Source: Condylostoma magnum (taxonomy: Eukaryota > Ciliophora > Heterotrichea > Heterotrichida > Condylostomatidae). Taken from it: a stretch of DNA of 50,381 bases. Under the pieces are notes generated by a model. It was not told where the DNA came from. It worked only from the letters and a program-made list of their open reading frames with translations, and searched no databases. Below are positions 36,702 to 48,085 of the stretch, piece after piece (the stretch's first letter is position 1; every line of letters starts with the position of its first letter). The DNA lies in contig CAKKTI010000123.1 in the NCBI GenBank assembly GCA_920105805.1, positions 1-50,381 of the forward strand. The letters run 5' to 3'. A program made the translations under genes and the position numbers.

Positions 36702-37040
36702 ATGCTGTAAAAATATTTTATACTTAAGGTAATTATAGTCATTTGTTTCTTTTTACTAGCTATAATACTAGTGTCATTTTGATATATTTATTACTTTATA
36801 TTAATAGATATAGGTTTTATATATTTACTCAGAACTTATAGAAAATTAATATTTCAATCATATCACTAACAATTGATTATTAAAGTTACAAAATTAGAAA
36901 ATTAAAATGATATTGAAGCAAGAGTAGGTAGCATATAGTCATATAATTAAAACAAAACAGCCAATGATTAAGTGCTCTATTGTATATGCCTATAGAATAA
37001 TATATATAAAGGAATAATTTAAATCAAAGTTTTCAGTTAA
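36702..37040 (+). CDS. possible small membrane protein
   Basis: About 112 residues: a strongly hydrophobic N-terminus (ILKVIIVICFFLLAIILVSFWY, about 6-27, with a second hydrophobic stretch to about 42) then a soluble part (TKLENQNDIEARVGSIQSYN, ANDQVLYCICL). The CICL recalls the first half of a RING finger, but no matching second half follows in the same frame; a different frame from 37048 continues with NCSGNHMLF. The end is uncertain. A 15-nt GT-AG segment lies at 36924-36938. Confidence 0.3.
36924..36938 (+). other. candidate 15-nt intron
   Basis: GTAGGTAGCATATAG has GT and AG ends and the 15-nt length known for heterotrich introns, and it replaces exactly five codons. It lies in a weakly supported small gene, so splicing cannot be judged from the sequence. 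Confidence 0.15.
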
Positions 37041-37402
37041 TAATCAAATGAATGATAAATCCGTGTTTTAAGCTTGTAACAATATAGCTGTCTATTCATA
37101 ACATATTGTCCTAAATTGCTCAGGAAATCATATGCTATTTAGTCTATTATTATATTTTAGCCCTAAATTGGCGTTTCGCAAGTATTCAAATTCCTAATAA
37201 GATTGTAGGTATTTCTCTGCTTGGTAGTTAAGATTACCATATCTCCAATATTTTAAATACATTTCTAGAATTGGAAAGGGTAAAGATACAAATTAATTTT
37301 GATAAATGTATGATAGTTTAAATAATAAATCAGATTTTAATAGAAGGATATATTTACTACTATGATTCATTCGTGATAATCTTCACTTATGTATAATGAC
37401 AA
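37041..37402. other. unresolved region between two gene ends
   Basis: About 360 bp between the small membrane protein and the convergent minus-strand gene. A plus frame from ATG 37048 reads with normal composition for about 90 codons (FSPKLAFRKYSNSQQDC, CRYFSAWQLRLPYLQYF), so it may belong to the preceding gene through a frame change or be a separate small gene. I cannot decide. Confidence 0.3.
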
Positions 37403-39379
37403 TTAGTTTGATCTTGCACTACTGTCTGAAGAGTTCTCCTTTATTTCAGTAAGATTTGGATCATATGATACAGATCTAATTCTAGGCAGTCTTCTTAACT
37501 ATCTCAAGCAAGTAGTTCTATAATTACTGTCATCTTCTACAGATTTTTAAAGGATTTAAGCATTTTTATTTAGCTCCTTTTTCAGCTTACTTTTTATGTA
37601 TCCTATTTCCGTAAATGAATTATTCAAAATTGATCTACTACTATTAGAGTATGATTAAGACTACTCCGAGGCTGAATCAAATGTTCCAAATCCTTTTTCT
37701 CCAATTCTTTCTCGTAATAAAGCCATCATATCTTGATTTAAATACATACTTTCTTCCATTTTCTTTTTAACTTTCTTAAGCTCAGTTACTCTTTACAATT
37801 CTTCTTATACATTTGCTTAATTTCTAACATTTGGGTCATTAAAGCATTCTTATTTATTATGGCCTATTTGTTTACAAGACTGTTTATAACTTACACTACA
37901 AATTGCACTTTAATCCTTATTGGGATTTTTTATTTCTTCAAAGCTATCTTCTTCCTCATCATCACTGAATTTATGCATTCCTAATTTACACCCAACTGCA
38001 TTTTTAGATTTCTATCCACAGCACCACCAAATATTCAAATCATGATCAAAAGTTGAGTAATGAGTGCGGCAACTTCAGTTATAATTTTAGTCTTCATTAA
38101 ATTTAGTATTACAATGAATACAAATTTACTCTTCTGCTGATCTTAAATAAGATTTAAGCTGGTGTCTCATTCACTTCAACTCAAAATGAACACTTTTTGC
38201 TGATTATTCTAGTAATGTTGTATCCTTCTAAAATTGCATATTAGTATTAGTTATTAAGTCTCTTTTAGATCGTAGGTTATTGAGAATTACAGCCACTTTA
38301 AATTATAAGTCTCTTCTTTCAGCAAATGCTTTATTATAATATGATTTGATTGGTTAAGACTGCTTGCTAAAATAAGTTAGGTTTTTCATTACAGCATATT
38401 TGTATCTATCTAATCAAAATCCATCTATTCCCTCAACTTGAAATTGCCCAGCAACCATTTCCAGATCACTGAAAGCCCCCTATATCATAATAAATCTTGA
38501 TGGAATTTGCTTTAAAGTCTGTCTACACTCTTTCAGCTTTTATAACAAAATATCATTCTGTATATCATATAAATGATTAAGATGTTTTATTTAAGCAACC
38601 ATATTTTCCCGCTTATCATTTTTTCCCTTTTATTCATTCAACTATAACAAAATACTGTTGTTGCATTTTTGAAATTACCTTGCCATTTTTCTGTATATTA
38701 TGATATGTTTTTTCTTATTGATATTGAACAACGATGCCTTTTAAGCTTCTTTTTCATATATAATCTGTTGTTGTCTTTATTATTAGATTTAATCTTTGAT
38801 TATTTAACACTTATTACCAATAACAACTCGTTCACTAGTAACAGCTGCTTTTTCCTACTTAGATTCCCTTAACTTGAAATTATACTTTTACAATCTTTTC
38901 CTAGTTTCTATAATACTATCATACAGTTAACTACACTGCTTAATCTCCCCAAACACAGTTCCTGATAATGATTTAATCTAACGTTTTAATGGACTATTTA
39001 ATTAATTTTTACTTACTTTAGATTCGAACATAGGCATAATATACTTTTAAATAACCTAAGCAGCAATCTCTGGTGTAACATTATGCTATTTATCCTCATA
39101 AAATCTCTTAATTCTTCCGACTTAGGCAATTTAACCCCTTTAAATCTTTTTTTAAGGTGTAGGTGTAACTTATCTCCTTATTTTAGGAGATCTAGAGCCT
39201 CTAGTAAATCTATTACTTCTAAACAACTTTCTGCTTAAAGGTGATTTATCAAAACGTATTCTATTCAAACTTCTGCCCGTTATAGGGCTCATAAAGGAGG
39301 CAGTTACTCTTATAGGAGATTTTGAAGTAAAGCTGCTTGTGACTAAAGTACCGGTTGGAGTGGTAGATCTAGTATACAT
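37403..39379 (-). CDS. coiled-coil protein with Cys/His zinc-binding region
   Basis: About 658 residues, minus strand. The first 75 residues are basic and Ser/Thr/Arg-rich (ITGRSLNRIRFDKSPLSRKL), probably disordered. About 110-400 is coiled coil. Near 410-470 comes a Cys/His region: CIHC, then C..H, then WWCCG, then GC....H, which has the spacing of a two-zinc domain. Acidic and Ser-rich segments and another short coiled coil complete it. The W-W-C-C-G core recurs in ciliate and apicomplexan proteins of unknown role, as far as I recall; no name can be given. It ends at TAA 37405-37403, with TGA 12 codons on at 37369-37367. Its start is 41 bp from that of a divergent gene. Confidence 0.6.
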
Positions 39380-39420
39380 TTTTGTTAGTTATATAAAATT
39401 CATGTATTCTAAATAAATTG
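39380..39420. promoter_or_regulatory. 41-bp divergent promoter region
   Basis: Only 41 bases separate the start codon of the minus-strand zinc/coiled-coil gene from that of the plus-strand membrane protein. Both promoters and leaders must fit here or extend into the coding parts. It contains TTATATAAAATT, a plausible TATA-like element; function is inferred only from position. Confidence 0.35.
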
Positions 39421-39843
39421 ATGATCTTTGAGTCTTGGAGTATATTGATTTCCGTTAGCCCTTTATGTATATAGGCTTTTGGATTTAATGCTGGGGAGAT
39501 AATGCAAAAATTCCTCGTTGGCAAAATGGGGATTTCCACTTGTTAATTTAGAATTGTTAGGGTTTATGCATTTAGCCTACTTCGCCTCTTGTACATAATC
39601 TTGATTTTGCGTTTCTTTTTATTTTTCGTATAAGTTTTGAAGTCAGCTTACTTTCTGCTTAAATACTTCTTTTCAATTGGCGTTCATTGTAAGATTTTTG
39701 TAGAAGAGGAGGTATTCGAGAAATTTTGTAATTTGTTTTGGGACGCTCTGTTTCTTGGTTCATTATCTACCTTCTGTTCTATCACGATGCTATGGCTTGA
39801 ATTACTTTATCCTATGCTAGATCCTTGTAGTCTAATTTTTTAA
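39421..39843 (+). CDS. hypothetical hydrophobic membrane protein
   Basis: About 140 residues. It has hydrophobic stretches near 60-90 (FSLLRLLYIILILRFFLFFV, then AYFLLKYFFSIGVHC) and 115-135 (ALFLGSLSTFCSITMLWLEL), with an acidic loop VEEEVFEKF between. Only three TAA/TAG triplets lie in the frame, well under chance. No family recognised. I end it at TAA 39841; if that is Gln, the frame continues for 40 more hydrophobic residues to TGA 39964, which overlaps the next start codon as ATGA. Confidence 0.5.
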
Positions 39844-39962
39844 ATCTTAAAGGCTAAGTTGCTGTTTTGTGTCTTTTCAATTATGCCATGGTGTATAATT
39901 ATTAATAGTTATTTTGCAAGGATTTATGGTGTTAAATGTTACTGTAATTTAATATTTATAAA

Positions 39963-40283
39963 ATGAGAAAAGAGCTAGAGTTTTTAAGAGATTATAAGTA
40001 TTAATTGCCTATAGAAGAATAAGAAAATATACAGAATTTTAAGAAGAATTATTTTAAATCTATTACTATGGCTTTAGGCGTAGGTATAACTATTTAATTA
40101 CCTTTAAGAGTAATGGTACCCAAATTGCCATATGTTGCTGGGGCTTTATTACGATTTTGCACCTTTGGAATACCAGTCTACTACTATCACAATAAGTAGA
40201 TAAATGAAGTCATAAATCCTGAAATTGATCGTATTTATTTCTAATACAAGAATAAAATATTAACAAATCAAAGTCAAAGTTAG
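39963..40283 (+). CDS. small protein with central hydrophobic segment
   Basis: About 106 residues: MRKELEFLRDYKYQLPIEEQ, then NFKKNYFKSITMALGVGITI and VPKLPYVAGALLRFCTFGIP, then a charged tail EIDRIYFQYKNKIL. The middle could be one or two short membrane segments, as in small mitochondrial membrane proteins. No family recognised. It ends at TAG TAA (40281-40286). The 180 bp that follow show nothing. Confidence 0.5.
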
Positions 40284-40463
40284 TAATACCAATTAATTTT
40301 ATCAGTTCTTATTTACAGTAGATGTAAATCAATATACAAACCTTTATCTTTTATTATAATTATTTAATAGGACTATTTAATACACCTCAACCAATTTCTG
40401 CATAGAAATACAACTAATTTAATCCTCTCATGTCAAATCACTCATCTTTCTTCCATTTCTTAA

Positions 40464-41291
40464 ATGGCTAAATAAGAAACAATAATCTCTCCGAATACAA
40501 GTTAATTACTGCTCAAGAATGAGAACGTTTCCGCAGCCTAAGACTAAATTAACAGAAATCGTTAGATTTACCTTCGAGTCGGGCACACTCAGTAAATTTA
40601 TTTATATTTAAGAAAAATAGCAAGTTCTCCAGATATCCCTTCTTATCTTTAGCACAAGCCGTTGCTCCACTTTCTGGAAAATATAACAAAAGAGTTATTA
40701 ATGAATGAGTTGGAAGTAGTCATGTGATCTGTCATTCTGGAAAAATTAGTGTGAAGGAGTAAATATCAAATAATTGAGCATTTACTCCTATACTCTGCAT
40801 ATGCTGTAAAGGAAAAGCTTAATAGTAATTTAGAGGAAGTAGATTATTATATCAACCAGAAGTATAGAGACTTTAGAATTCAGTATAACTAATGAAATGA
40901 TCATTACCAGCACAAGTTAAAAGTTTCTCCAAAGGAGTTAAACAGGCATTTTGTAATGCTGAACTAATTTGTGAATGATTTCTCAGAGTATGATGTTGAT
41001 TATAATTATTATGTGGATGATATACTGCAGATGGCTCCGCCATCTATCTTAGTGCATGAGGATAAATTTCCTGAAATATAAGGCGATTTTGTTGAATCCG
41101 AGGAGAGTGATCCCCCCCTTCCCACAATGGTCTAGCTGGACTCTATATTCAAAGATAATAGTGATTCTTTCCTTAATATAGCCAGAGGGCAAAGCATCTT
41201 GCCAGAATTTGGAGCTCATGGGCATACTATCAGTAATTTTTCTATTGGAGATCTGCAGGATTATATTAAGTATGAGGAAGAAACTGAATGA
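40464..41291 (+). CDS. hypothetical protein, helical core, acidic tail
   Basis: About 275 residues. A mostly helical core (about 55-180) contains SPDIPSYLQHKPLLHFLENI, ELEVVMWSVILEKLVWRSKY and EHLLLYSAYAVKEKLNSNLE, with a spacing that recalls a cyclin fold (W..IL..LV followed by a LL...A...KEKL helix). I would not name it on this alone. The rest is acidic (VDYNYYVDDIL, VESEESDPPLPTM) and ends IGDLQDYIKYEEETE. It stops at TGA 41289, with TAA three codons later. The following 176 bp hold no gene I can see. Confidence 0.6.
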
Positions 41292-41467
41292 TTATTATAA
41301 TTAAATATTGATGTTTTTTATTTGATATGTTAAGATTTGAAGGATGTAATTTTAATACTCTTTTACCCTATATAATTATGATTGATATACTACAATCATT
41401 ATATACATTACTTCCATATAAAATATATCTCCATTAATCCTCATCAAAACAATAATTAGTAATAATC

Positions 41468-42760
41468 ATGGGAGTAAAAAAAGCAAGAAAAGATCCTCCT
41501 AAGCCAGTAAAAAAGCCTAAATACGATGAAGAGATTGAATCGGACTTAGGATCAATAAACGAGGAAGAATAGGATGATTTTTTTGAGCTTGAAGAAACTC
41601 CATAAGAAAAGAGACTAAGATTAGCTAAATAACTTTTAGACTAAGCCAAAGAGATAACAAACAACGATAAATAACAAATCAATTCAGCTCTAGTAAACCA
41701 GCAACTTGAACAGCGAGGAAGATTACAAATACAAGCCGCAGATTCCCTGAAACAACAATTCACCTAAACATTTTAGAAAGGCCATATACTCACTCCAACA
41801 TGCATTGCAATCAGTTCAGATGGTTAAAGGTGCGTCACAGGTGGCAAAGACTGTGCTATAATTATATGGGATCTTAACACACTGCAAAAACTCTCAATAA
41901 TTCGTGGATAAAGAGGAGGAGATATAGAAAAGCACCATGTGAATGATATTCTAGCAGTGGCTATTAGTGATGATGATAAATTTTTAGTAACTGGCGGAAA
42001 AGACAGATTTATAAAGCTTTGAAATTTTTCAGATTTAACTTTAATAAAGTCATTTAAGGGGCATAGAGATAGAGTAAACTGTATCAAATTTGGAAGAAAT
42101 TCTCATACTTTATTCACAGCTTCATCCGACAGAAGTATCAAGATCTGGAATTTAGACGATATGATATTTATCGATACCTTATTCGGGCATAAAAGCATTA
42201 TACTAGACATGGATACTTACATAAATGAAAGATTAGTGAGTTGTGGATTTGATAAAACTGCAAGAATTTGAAAGACTGCAGAGGAGTCTTAGCTTGTGTA
42301 TACACAATAAGAATAGTCTTTAGAATGCGTTAGAATAGTATCCCACTAATTATTTGTAACAGGAAGCACAAATGGAGCAATTTAACTATGGAAGGTTGGC
42401 AAGAAGAAGCCTTTATAGTAATTGGGCAATGTGCATGATGGATGCTGGATAGTGTCCTTAACTGCTCTTAAGAATAGTGATTTAGTTGCTAGTGGAAGCT
42501 ATAATGGAAAAGTTAATCTATATAAAGTGTAAGAAAGGAGTTTAGAGATTGTCAGGTAAATTGAAGTTGCAGGATTCATAAACAGTCTTGAATTCACTCC
42601 TAATGGTAAATATCTTCTAGCTGTTGTTGGGAAAAATCATAGGTTAGGCAGGTGGAATGAAACTATAAAAGTTAAAGAGGGAATTGTCAGGATTGATATC
42701 GATTTAGAGTTTAGAAGTAGTGAATTAGAACAGTTAAGATGGGTGGAGAGTTCTTTATAG
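41468..42760 (+). CDS. RRP9: U3 snoRNP protein RRP9 (U3-55K)
   Basis: About 430 residues. RRP9 binds the U3 snoRNA box B/C motif and takes part in 18S rRNA processing in the nucleolus. The N-terminus is basic then acidic (EEIESDLGSINEEEQDDFFE) with the family's ETPQEKRLRLAKQLL block. Seven WD repeats follow: TCIAISSDGQRCVTGGKDCA, HVNDILAVAISDDDKFLVTG, FKGHRDRVNCIKFG, LFGHKSIILDMDTY, and so on; the FVTGSTNGAIQLW and SGSYNGKVNLY repeats are typical. The end GKNHRLGRW is the family's diagnostic terminal motif (GKEHRLGRWW). I end it at TAG 42758; a TAA lies two codons further. WD-site Trp codons are both TGG and TGA. Confidence 0.93.
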
Positions 42761-42988
42761 TTAGATTAAGCATATAGATTTGTTATGTTTTAGAGAATGA
42801 TAGAAATAATTTAGTTTAACAGCCATTTTTATTGTGCTAATATTCGTAGCATAGAAGCATTTAACTAAAATACCTATAAGTTATCTATAATAAAGTAAAA
42901 AAGTTAGTTTTATTACGTATTATTAAGTATTTAGAGAGTATATACTATAGGAATTACAAATTGAAAAGAAATGTAATTATAGTTAAAT
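42761..42988. other. AT-rich intergenic region
   Basis: About 230 bp without a recognisable gene, between RRP9 and the large coiled-coil gene on the same strand. It is among the longer gaps in this otherwise compact window and presumably contains the terminator of one and the promoter of the other. Confidence 0.45.
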
Positions 42989-45900
42989 ATGAGGAAAAGA
43001 TTTTTGAGTGAAGTTCCCAAATCGGAAGTTGATCATTTTATAGGAAACCTATATAACAAGTTCTAAGCTTTAGAGCATAAATACACAGATTTTGTAAGTC
43101 ATTGTAGTAAATTCATTCCAAATTAAGATAATGGCAAGATTATTTCTAAAGAAAACCTGATAAAATCTACCTTATAGAAATTAAAGCTAATAGAGAGGTT
43201 TAAAGGAGAAAAATTAAACAATAAAGAGAAAATTTAACTGTAAAATATGATTTTACATACAATCTAAGACTTATCGTAAGTAATTGAAATTGACTAGTAG
43301 TAACTTATCTCTATTTACTTTAAATAGGAGAATAGTGTATACCAAGAGAGTATAAACGTAAAGGATAACTTTTACTAAATAGATTAACTAAAATAATCAA
43401 TTAATGATTTAAAAGAGAGGCTTAAAAGGTCTAATAAGAAAAGAAGATAATTAAGAAATTTTATCAATCAATAATCTTTTATATGAGATAAAAGGTAATC
43501 TTAAATACCCTCTAAGTAGAATCATCATCATAGTAGATAAGTAAAAAGTTTTCTGGTATCTCCTAAAACTAAAACTATAAAACGCTAAAACACTTAATTA
43601 TAATTGCATTAGGAATCTAGCAGTATAACTGATGGAATTCATCACAGTCAAGGGAAATTTTAATAAGGAAACTCATTTTAAAATAGTTAACAATTGGATA
43701 ATGCGGAAGTGATATTTTCACCTTAGTATTCTCCTATAACTTCAAATAAAAACAACGATGACTTATCACTTTATGAGGATTTAAAAGATTAATAAATTAT
43801 TGAACTAAGCCAGGAAATAGAAAGCAAAAATAACTTCATCAGTATACTAAAAGATAAATTTTCAGGTATTAGGAAAAAAATGAAAGAAATTTAAGTATAG
43901 AAAAATCAACTATTAAAGCAACTAAATGAAAAGGAGTAGTAACTAGAGTAGGCTTAAATAATAAACAGTTAAATGTAGTAGTATTTCAAGCATTTAGAGA
44001 CTTAAATCAAATTTCTATAAGAAAAAACTATGAAATATAAGCAAAATAGTAAAGAGAACAAATATACAAATGAGTTATTTAATGAATAAGAAAATTTGTA
44101 GTTAAGAAAGAAATTAAAAGATGCTTAAGATAAAAATGAATAGCTTCAGTAAACACTCTAATAATTATCCGAAGATTAAAATGATTTAAGCCAATAAACA
44201 TAATCAGACTTTAAATCCATATAGGAACTCAAAGGTAGAATAAATGCAATAACGGAATAGAAAGAAGAAATTGCTTTAAAGTTGTAAAATAAAAAAGTGA
44301 AATAAGCATATTAGAAGAATGAAATTAATGAGCTAAAAGTACTATTAAATGATTTACAAAATTAAATAAAAGATAAATAATAGTAGTTATAATTGACCGC
44401 GAAATAAAATGATGAATTAAGCCTTAAGTTATAAGTTCAGTAGAATTTAAATTAGAAATAAACAAGTTAATTGCATATGTAATTAATTGAAAACTAAAAA
44501 TAATTCGATAAAGAAATATAATAAGCTTAAACTGATAAAGATGAAATACAAAAAGTACTATGAGATAAACAATAAGAGATATAATAACTCTAAGATACTA
44601 AATAAGCAACTTAGTGTTAACTGAATGCAAGAGAAATCATCAGTAAACTTTTTGCCTAGTGTAATTAAATGAGAAAAGATTACTAATAAATTGGTGAATT
44701 ATTACATCAACAGAAACAGCAGTTCAATCAATAGTTTATATAAGCAATTACAATCAGCATGTAATAGTAATAATTTACATAATAATTACAAAAAGATATT
44801 GAAACAAAGAACAATGAAATAGAAAAGTTAACCAATTACCAATCAATGCATATTAATGAGTAGTTTAAATAGAGAAAATTACTATCTCAAAAATCTATGA
44901 TAATTGAAGACTTATCATCATCTTTTTAAGCATTAGTACACAACAAAATTCAACAATTTGACTCATTTTAAAACTAATCTGAGAATTAAATATAACAATC
45001 TAATGAAAGAATAGGTGCTCTATACGAAAAATTCTAATTATTATTAGAACTAGCTTAGAATAACAATGATTCAATTGCCTAAGAGCAATTATTCTAATAG
45101 TAGTACGAAAACTCTAGACTGTCAAACAATATTGAAGGATTATACAATGATATTGAAAGATTATAAAAAGAAAATACAAAAAATGATAAGACTTTACTAT
45201 CTTACTAATAGACAATAAACCAATTAAAAGATAGAGTTTAGTATCTCAGCTAGTTCTAGTATTCAGACTAAGAAATTAAGGAACTAAAATCCTAGCTTAT
45301 CAATACCGAATAAAAGTACCTAGAAACATACCAGTAACTTCAAACTACAAATATAAAACTGAATTAAATCTAACTACTGTAAATTAAGGATGAAGATTAT
45401 GAGGACATTTAATTCTATAATCAAAGGTCAATTTAAAGCAATCAATTTGAAGAAAATAGGAAACAAGAGATTTACCTTAATTCAGTTGATGAATAAACTG
45501 ATGAAGATAGTAAAACTGATGGAACATACGAGTCAGTCATTAGTGAAATTCCTGATTTTGCTGAAATTAAGGAAAAAGTCGAAAATTTGGAGATAGAAAA
45601 TCAAGATTTAAGCAGATAAATGGAATGCTTAGAAACTAATATATTAGATAAGAAAAATGATATAGAAAGAATGGAAATTTTAATCAGTGATTACAAATCT
45701 GAATTATAAAAGTAAAAGTAGTTGTTATAGGATGAAATAACTCGTAACTACAACCGATAAATGATGTTACAGGAAGATTTACTCCATAAAATACTTATCA
45801 TATAAGACTAATAAGACTAAATAAGGATAAATTATGGTTTAGCCTAATAACTAATGGATAAAGAGGAGGATTTACAAGAAATATACTAAAACTATCAAAT

Positions 45901-46771
45901 AATTTCAAATTCCTAACTTAAAATAATAAGTGAAAAACAGCATTTTCCCTTTAAGCAGCCAGATTAAATCCTTAGCCACATATGCAAAAATTACAACAAA
46001 ACACAGGACTAAAGTTAATCAAATTCTTAAAATGAATCATAAGAAATAATAAAACTAACATCAGGTGGAGAAATAACCTGAGAATTAGTCAAATATGCAA
46101 ACGGAGATCTATAATGAAGAAAATCTAATAATTAATACCAAAGACAGTCAAAACTACAAACTTTCAAAAACAACTTAAAATAGATCTTAAATTGTAATGA
46201 GGAAGAAATAGAGAAAACGATAATAAACCAGTAAATCCTACTAAAATAACTCAAAGAGGAAAGTAACAGTTTAAGTAGTAATGAAAAAGAAGACCTGCAT
46301 TAGATATAACAAATAATAAAAACTGAGTCAGGTAATGAGGGTGAGTACTCCTTTGAGAATATAACCCCTCAATAAATACACAAAGCTCCCTCATTCAACA
46401 TATCAAGCCTCAACTCCTCCAACTCTTTCGCCAGTAAAGAACACAACTACTAATCCGAAATAAATTCTCTATAAAACAAGATAAACGACTAAAAGGAAGA
46501 CAAAAAGCTGTTAAAAGAGCAAATTTTTCACCTAAAAAGGCTAATTTAGTCCTCGGATCCTTTAGCAACTTCAAATTCTATCAAAATGCTGGCCCTGGCC
46601 CTAGCAAAGGATATCCCTCAACTTCCAATGCAAACTGAAGAGTTATTAGCAAGCCTTCTAGAGTCGTTGAACATCAGTCAATAAGAAATAAGTCAAATCA
46701 CCTCCGCCCGTAGACGTATTGCTCCTCACAAGCGACAAGCCAGCTTCATGCGATTCTTTACACGAAACTAG
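42989..46771 (+). CDS. large Gln-rich coiled-coil protein
   Basis: About 1260 residues in one frame. The first 100 residues may form a small helical domain (SEVDHFIGNLYNKFQALEHK); 130-260 are basic and Ser/Gln-rich; 270-1000 are long coiled coil; the C-terminal part has acidic Ser-rich linkers and a conserved-looking end (DPLATSNSIKMLALALAKDI, then ARRRIAPHKRQASFMRFFTR). The protein is very rich in Gln, most of it coded by TAA and TAG: 44762-44773 holds four stop triplets in a row (TAA TAG TAA TAA). The last 29 codons before TAG 46769 contain none, as expected if stop triplets are avoided near the true end. Probably cytoskeletal or basal-body; no family name. A short open stretch at 45390-45596 in another frame is a shadow. 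Confidence 0.72.
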
Positions 46772-46790
46772 TTGTAACTATATATAAAAT

Positions 46791-47546
46791 ATGAGCGGTG
46801 CAGGTACAGGTTATGATCTCTCTCCAAGTACTTACAATCCGGAAGGAAAGGTGTTTTAAATAGAATATGCTGTAAAAGCAACTGAAAATGCAAGTACAAC
46901 AGTAGGATTTAGGTGTAAAGACGGAATTATATTAGGAGCAGATAAAACACTGCTCTCTAGAATGTTAGTATAGAATACAAATCGCTACTCTTTTGCCATT
47001 AGCAAATAATCAGGAGCTGTAGTAACAGGAATTATACCAGACGGAAGAGCTCTTGCCACCAGGGCCCGTTAGGAATCATAGAATTATCTAAGTTTTGTAG
47101 GGAAAGAAATACCAGTGAAGGTTTTAGCTGAAAGGCTAGCCTAGTATGTACATGCTCATACTCTCTATATGTCAGTAAGGCCATTTGGCAATGTAGTATT
47201 GGTGGCTGGGTTAGAATATGGGAAACCCAAGTTGTTTAAAATTGATCCTTCTGGAGAGTATTATGAGTATAAAGGCTGTGCTGCTGGGAAAGGAAGACAG
47301 ATTTGTATGACAGAGTTGGATAAGTTAGACTAGGAAGCTATTGGAGTTAGAGATGGACTACATCATATGGCAAAAATGTTGATTAAGAGTAGGGAAGAGG
47401 CCTCAGATAAGAGATTTGAGCTAGAGTTGTTTTGGATGTGTGAGGAAAATGGGTATTAGTTTTGCCCAGTGCCTAAGGACCTGGTTGACGCAGCTGAAGC
47501 TAGTGCAACTGCGGAAATAGAAAGAGAGGAGATGGGAGAGGATTAG
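46791..47546 (+). CDS. PSMA3: 20S proteasome alpha-3 subunit (PSMA3)
   Basis: This is a 251-residue alpha-type subunit; the human protein has 255. It forms part of the outer ring of the 20S core and has no catalytic Thr. The signature GTGYDLSPSTYNPEGKVFQI is that of alpha-3 (GTGYDLS), followed by EYAVKATENASTTVGFRCKD, GIILGADKTL, VTGIIPDGRALATRAR, SFVGKEIPVKVLAERLAQYV, HTLYMSVRPFGNVVLVAG, KIDPSGEYYEYKGCAAGKGR and the C-terminal ELFWMCEENG. TAG TAA follow GED exactly where the family ends. Reading on would cross into the next gene in a different frame with no TGA for a long way, so TAG/TAA must stop here. It starts 19 bp after the preceding gene. Confidence 0.96.
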
Positions 47547-47589
47547 TAATTTAGTTAGTTTTAGCATATCCGCCCTAATAAAAGTTAAA

Positions 47590-48081
47590 ATGAATTATTT
47601 AAAGCGCGAGTTCCCTGCAGATTCTATGTAAGGCAATAGAAGAATGAAAACTTATCTTACCTAATTATAAACTCCAGCAAGTAACAAATAATTAAGATAA
47701 TCTATGAGTTCAAGTAAGGTAAATAAATTGCTTAAATATTGTCCGCGGTAAAAGCTGACAAGATTGGTTTAAGATGGAGATATTAAGTTTTATTAAAACG
47801 TCGTTGATTAAAGGAAAATGAAAGCTATACGTAATTAGCCATCTGTGTTAAATGAGAGAAGAAATGGTGCACAGGTAAATCTACTAGATATCTTTAAATT
47901 CCATGGATTATTATAAGAAACTTCATAGGAATCTAGTCCTGTTGAAATTTGACAAGTAAATTAACATCTTGTAGACCAAATTTTACACAGATTAGGCGAA
48001 TTTTTACTATAAAAATGCGATTTACCAAAAAATACACCAAAACGTAAAATTGGAAAGAAGAAAAATATAAGGCGAAGGTGA
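47590..48081 (+). CDS. basic hypothetical protein
   Basis: About 163 residues: MNYLKREFPADSMQGNRRMK at the start, a Gln/Ser/Lys-rich first half, a likely folded part near 110-150 (VNLLDIFKFHGLL, NQHLVDQILHRLGEFLLQKC) and a strongly basic end KRKIGKKKNIRRR. The tail could be a nuclear or nucleolar signal or bind nucleic acid. No family recognised. I end it at TGA 48079, four bases from the end of the convergent Tectonic gene; the next in-frame stop (TAG 48112) would overlap that gene. Confidence 0.55.
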
Positions 48082-48085
48082 TTTA

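Noticed and set aside
45390-45596. Plus-strand ORF inside the large coiled-coil gene
   Set aside because: It is in a different phase from the 1260-codon frame, which reads better (acidic, coiled coil) over the same bases.
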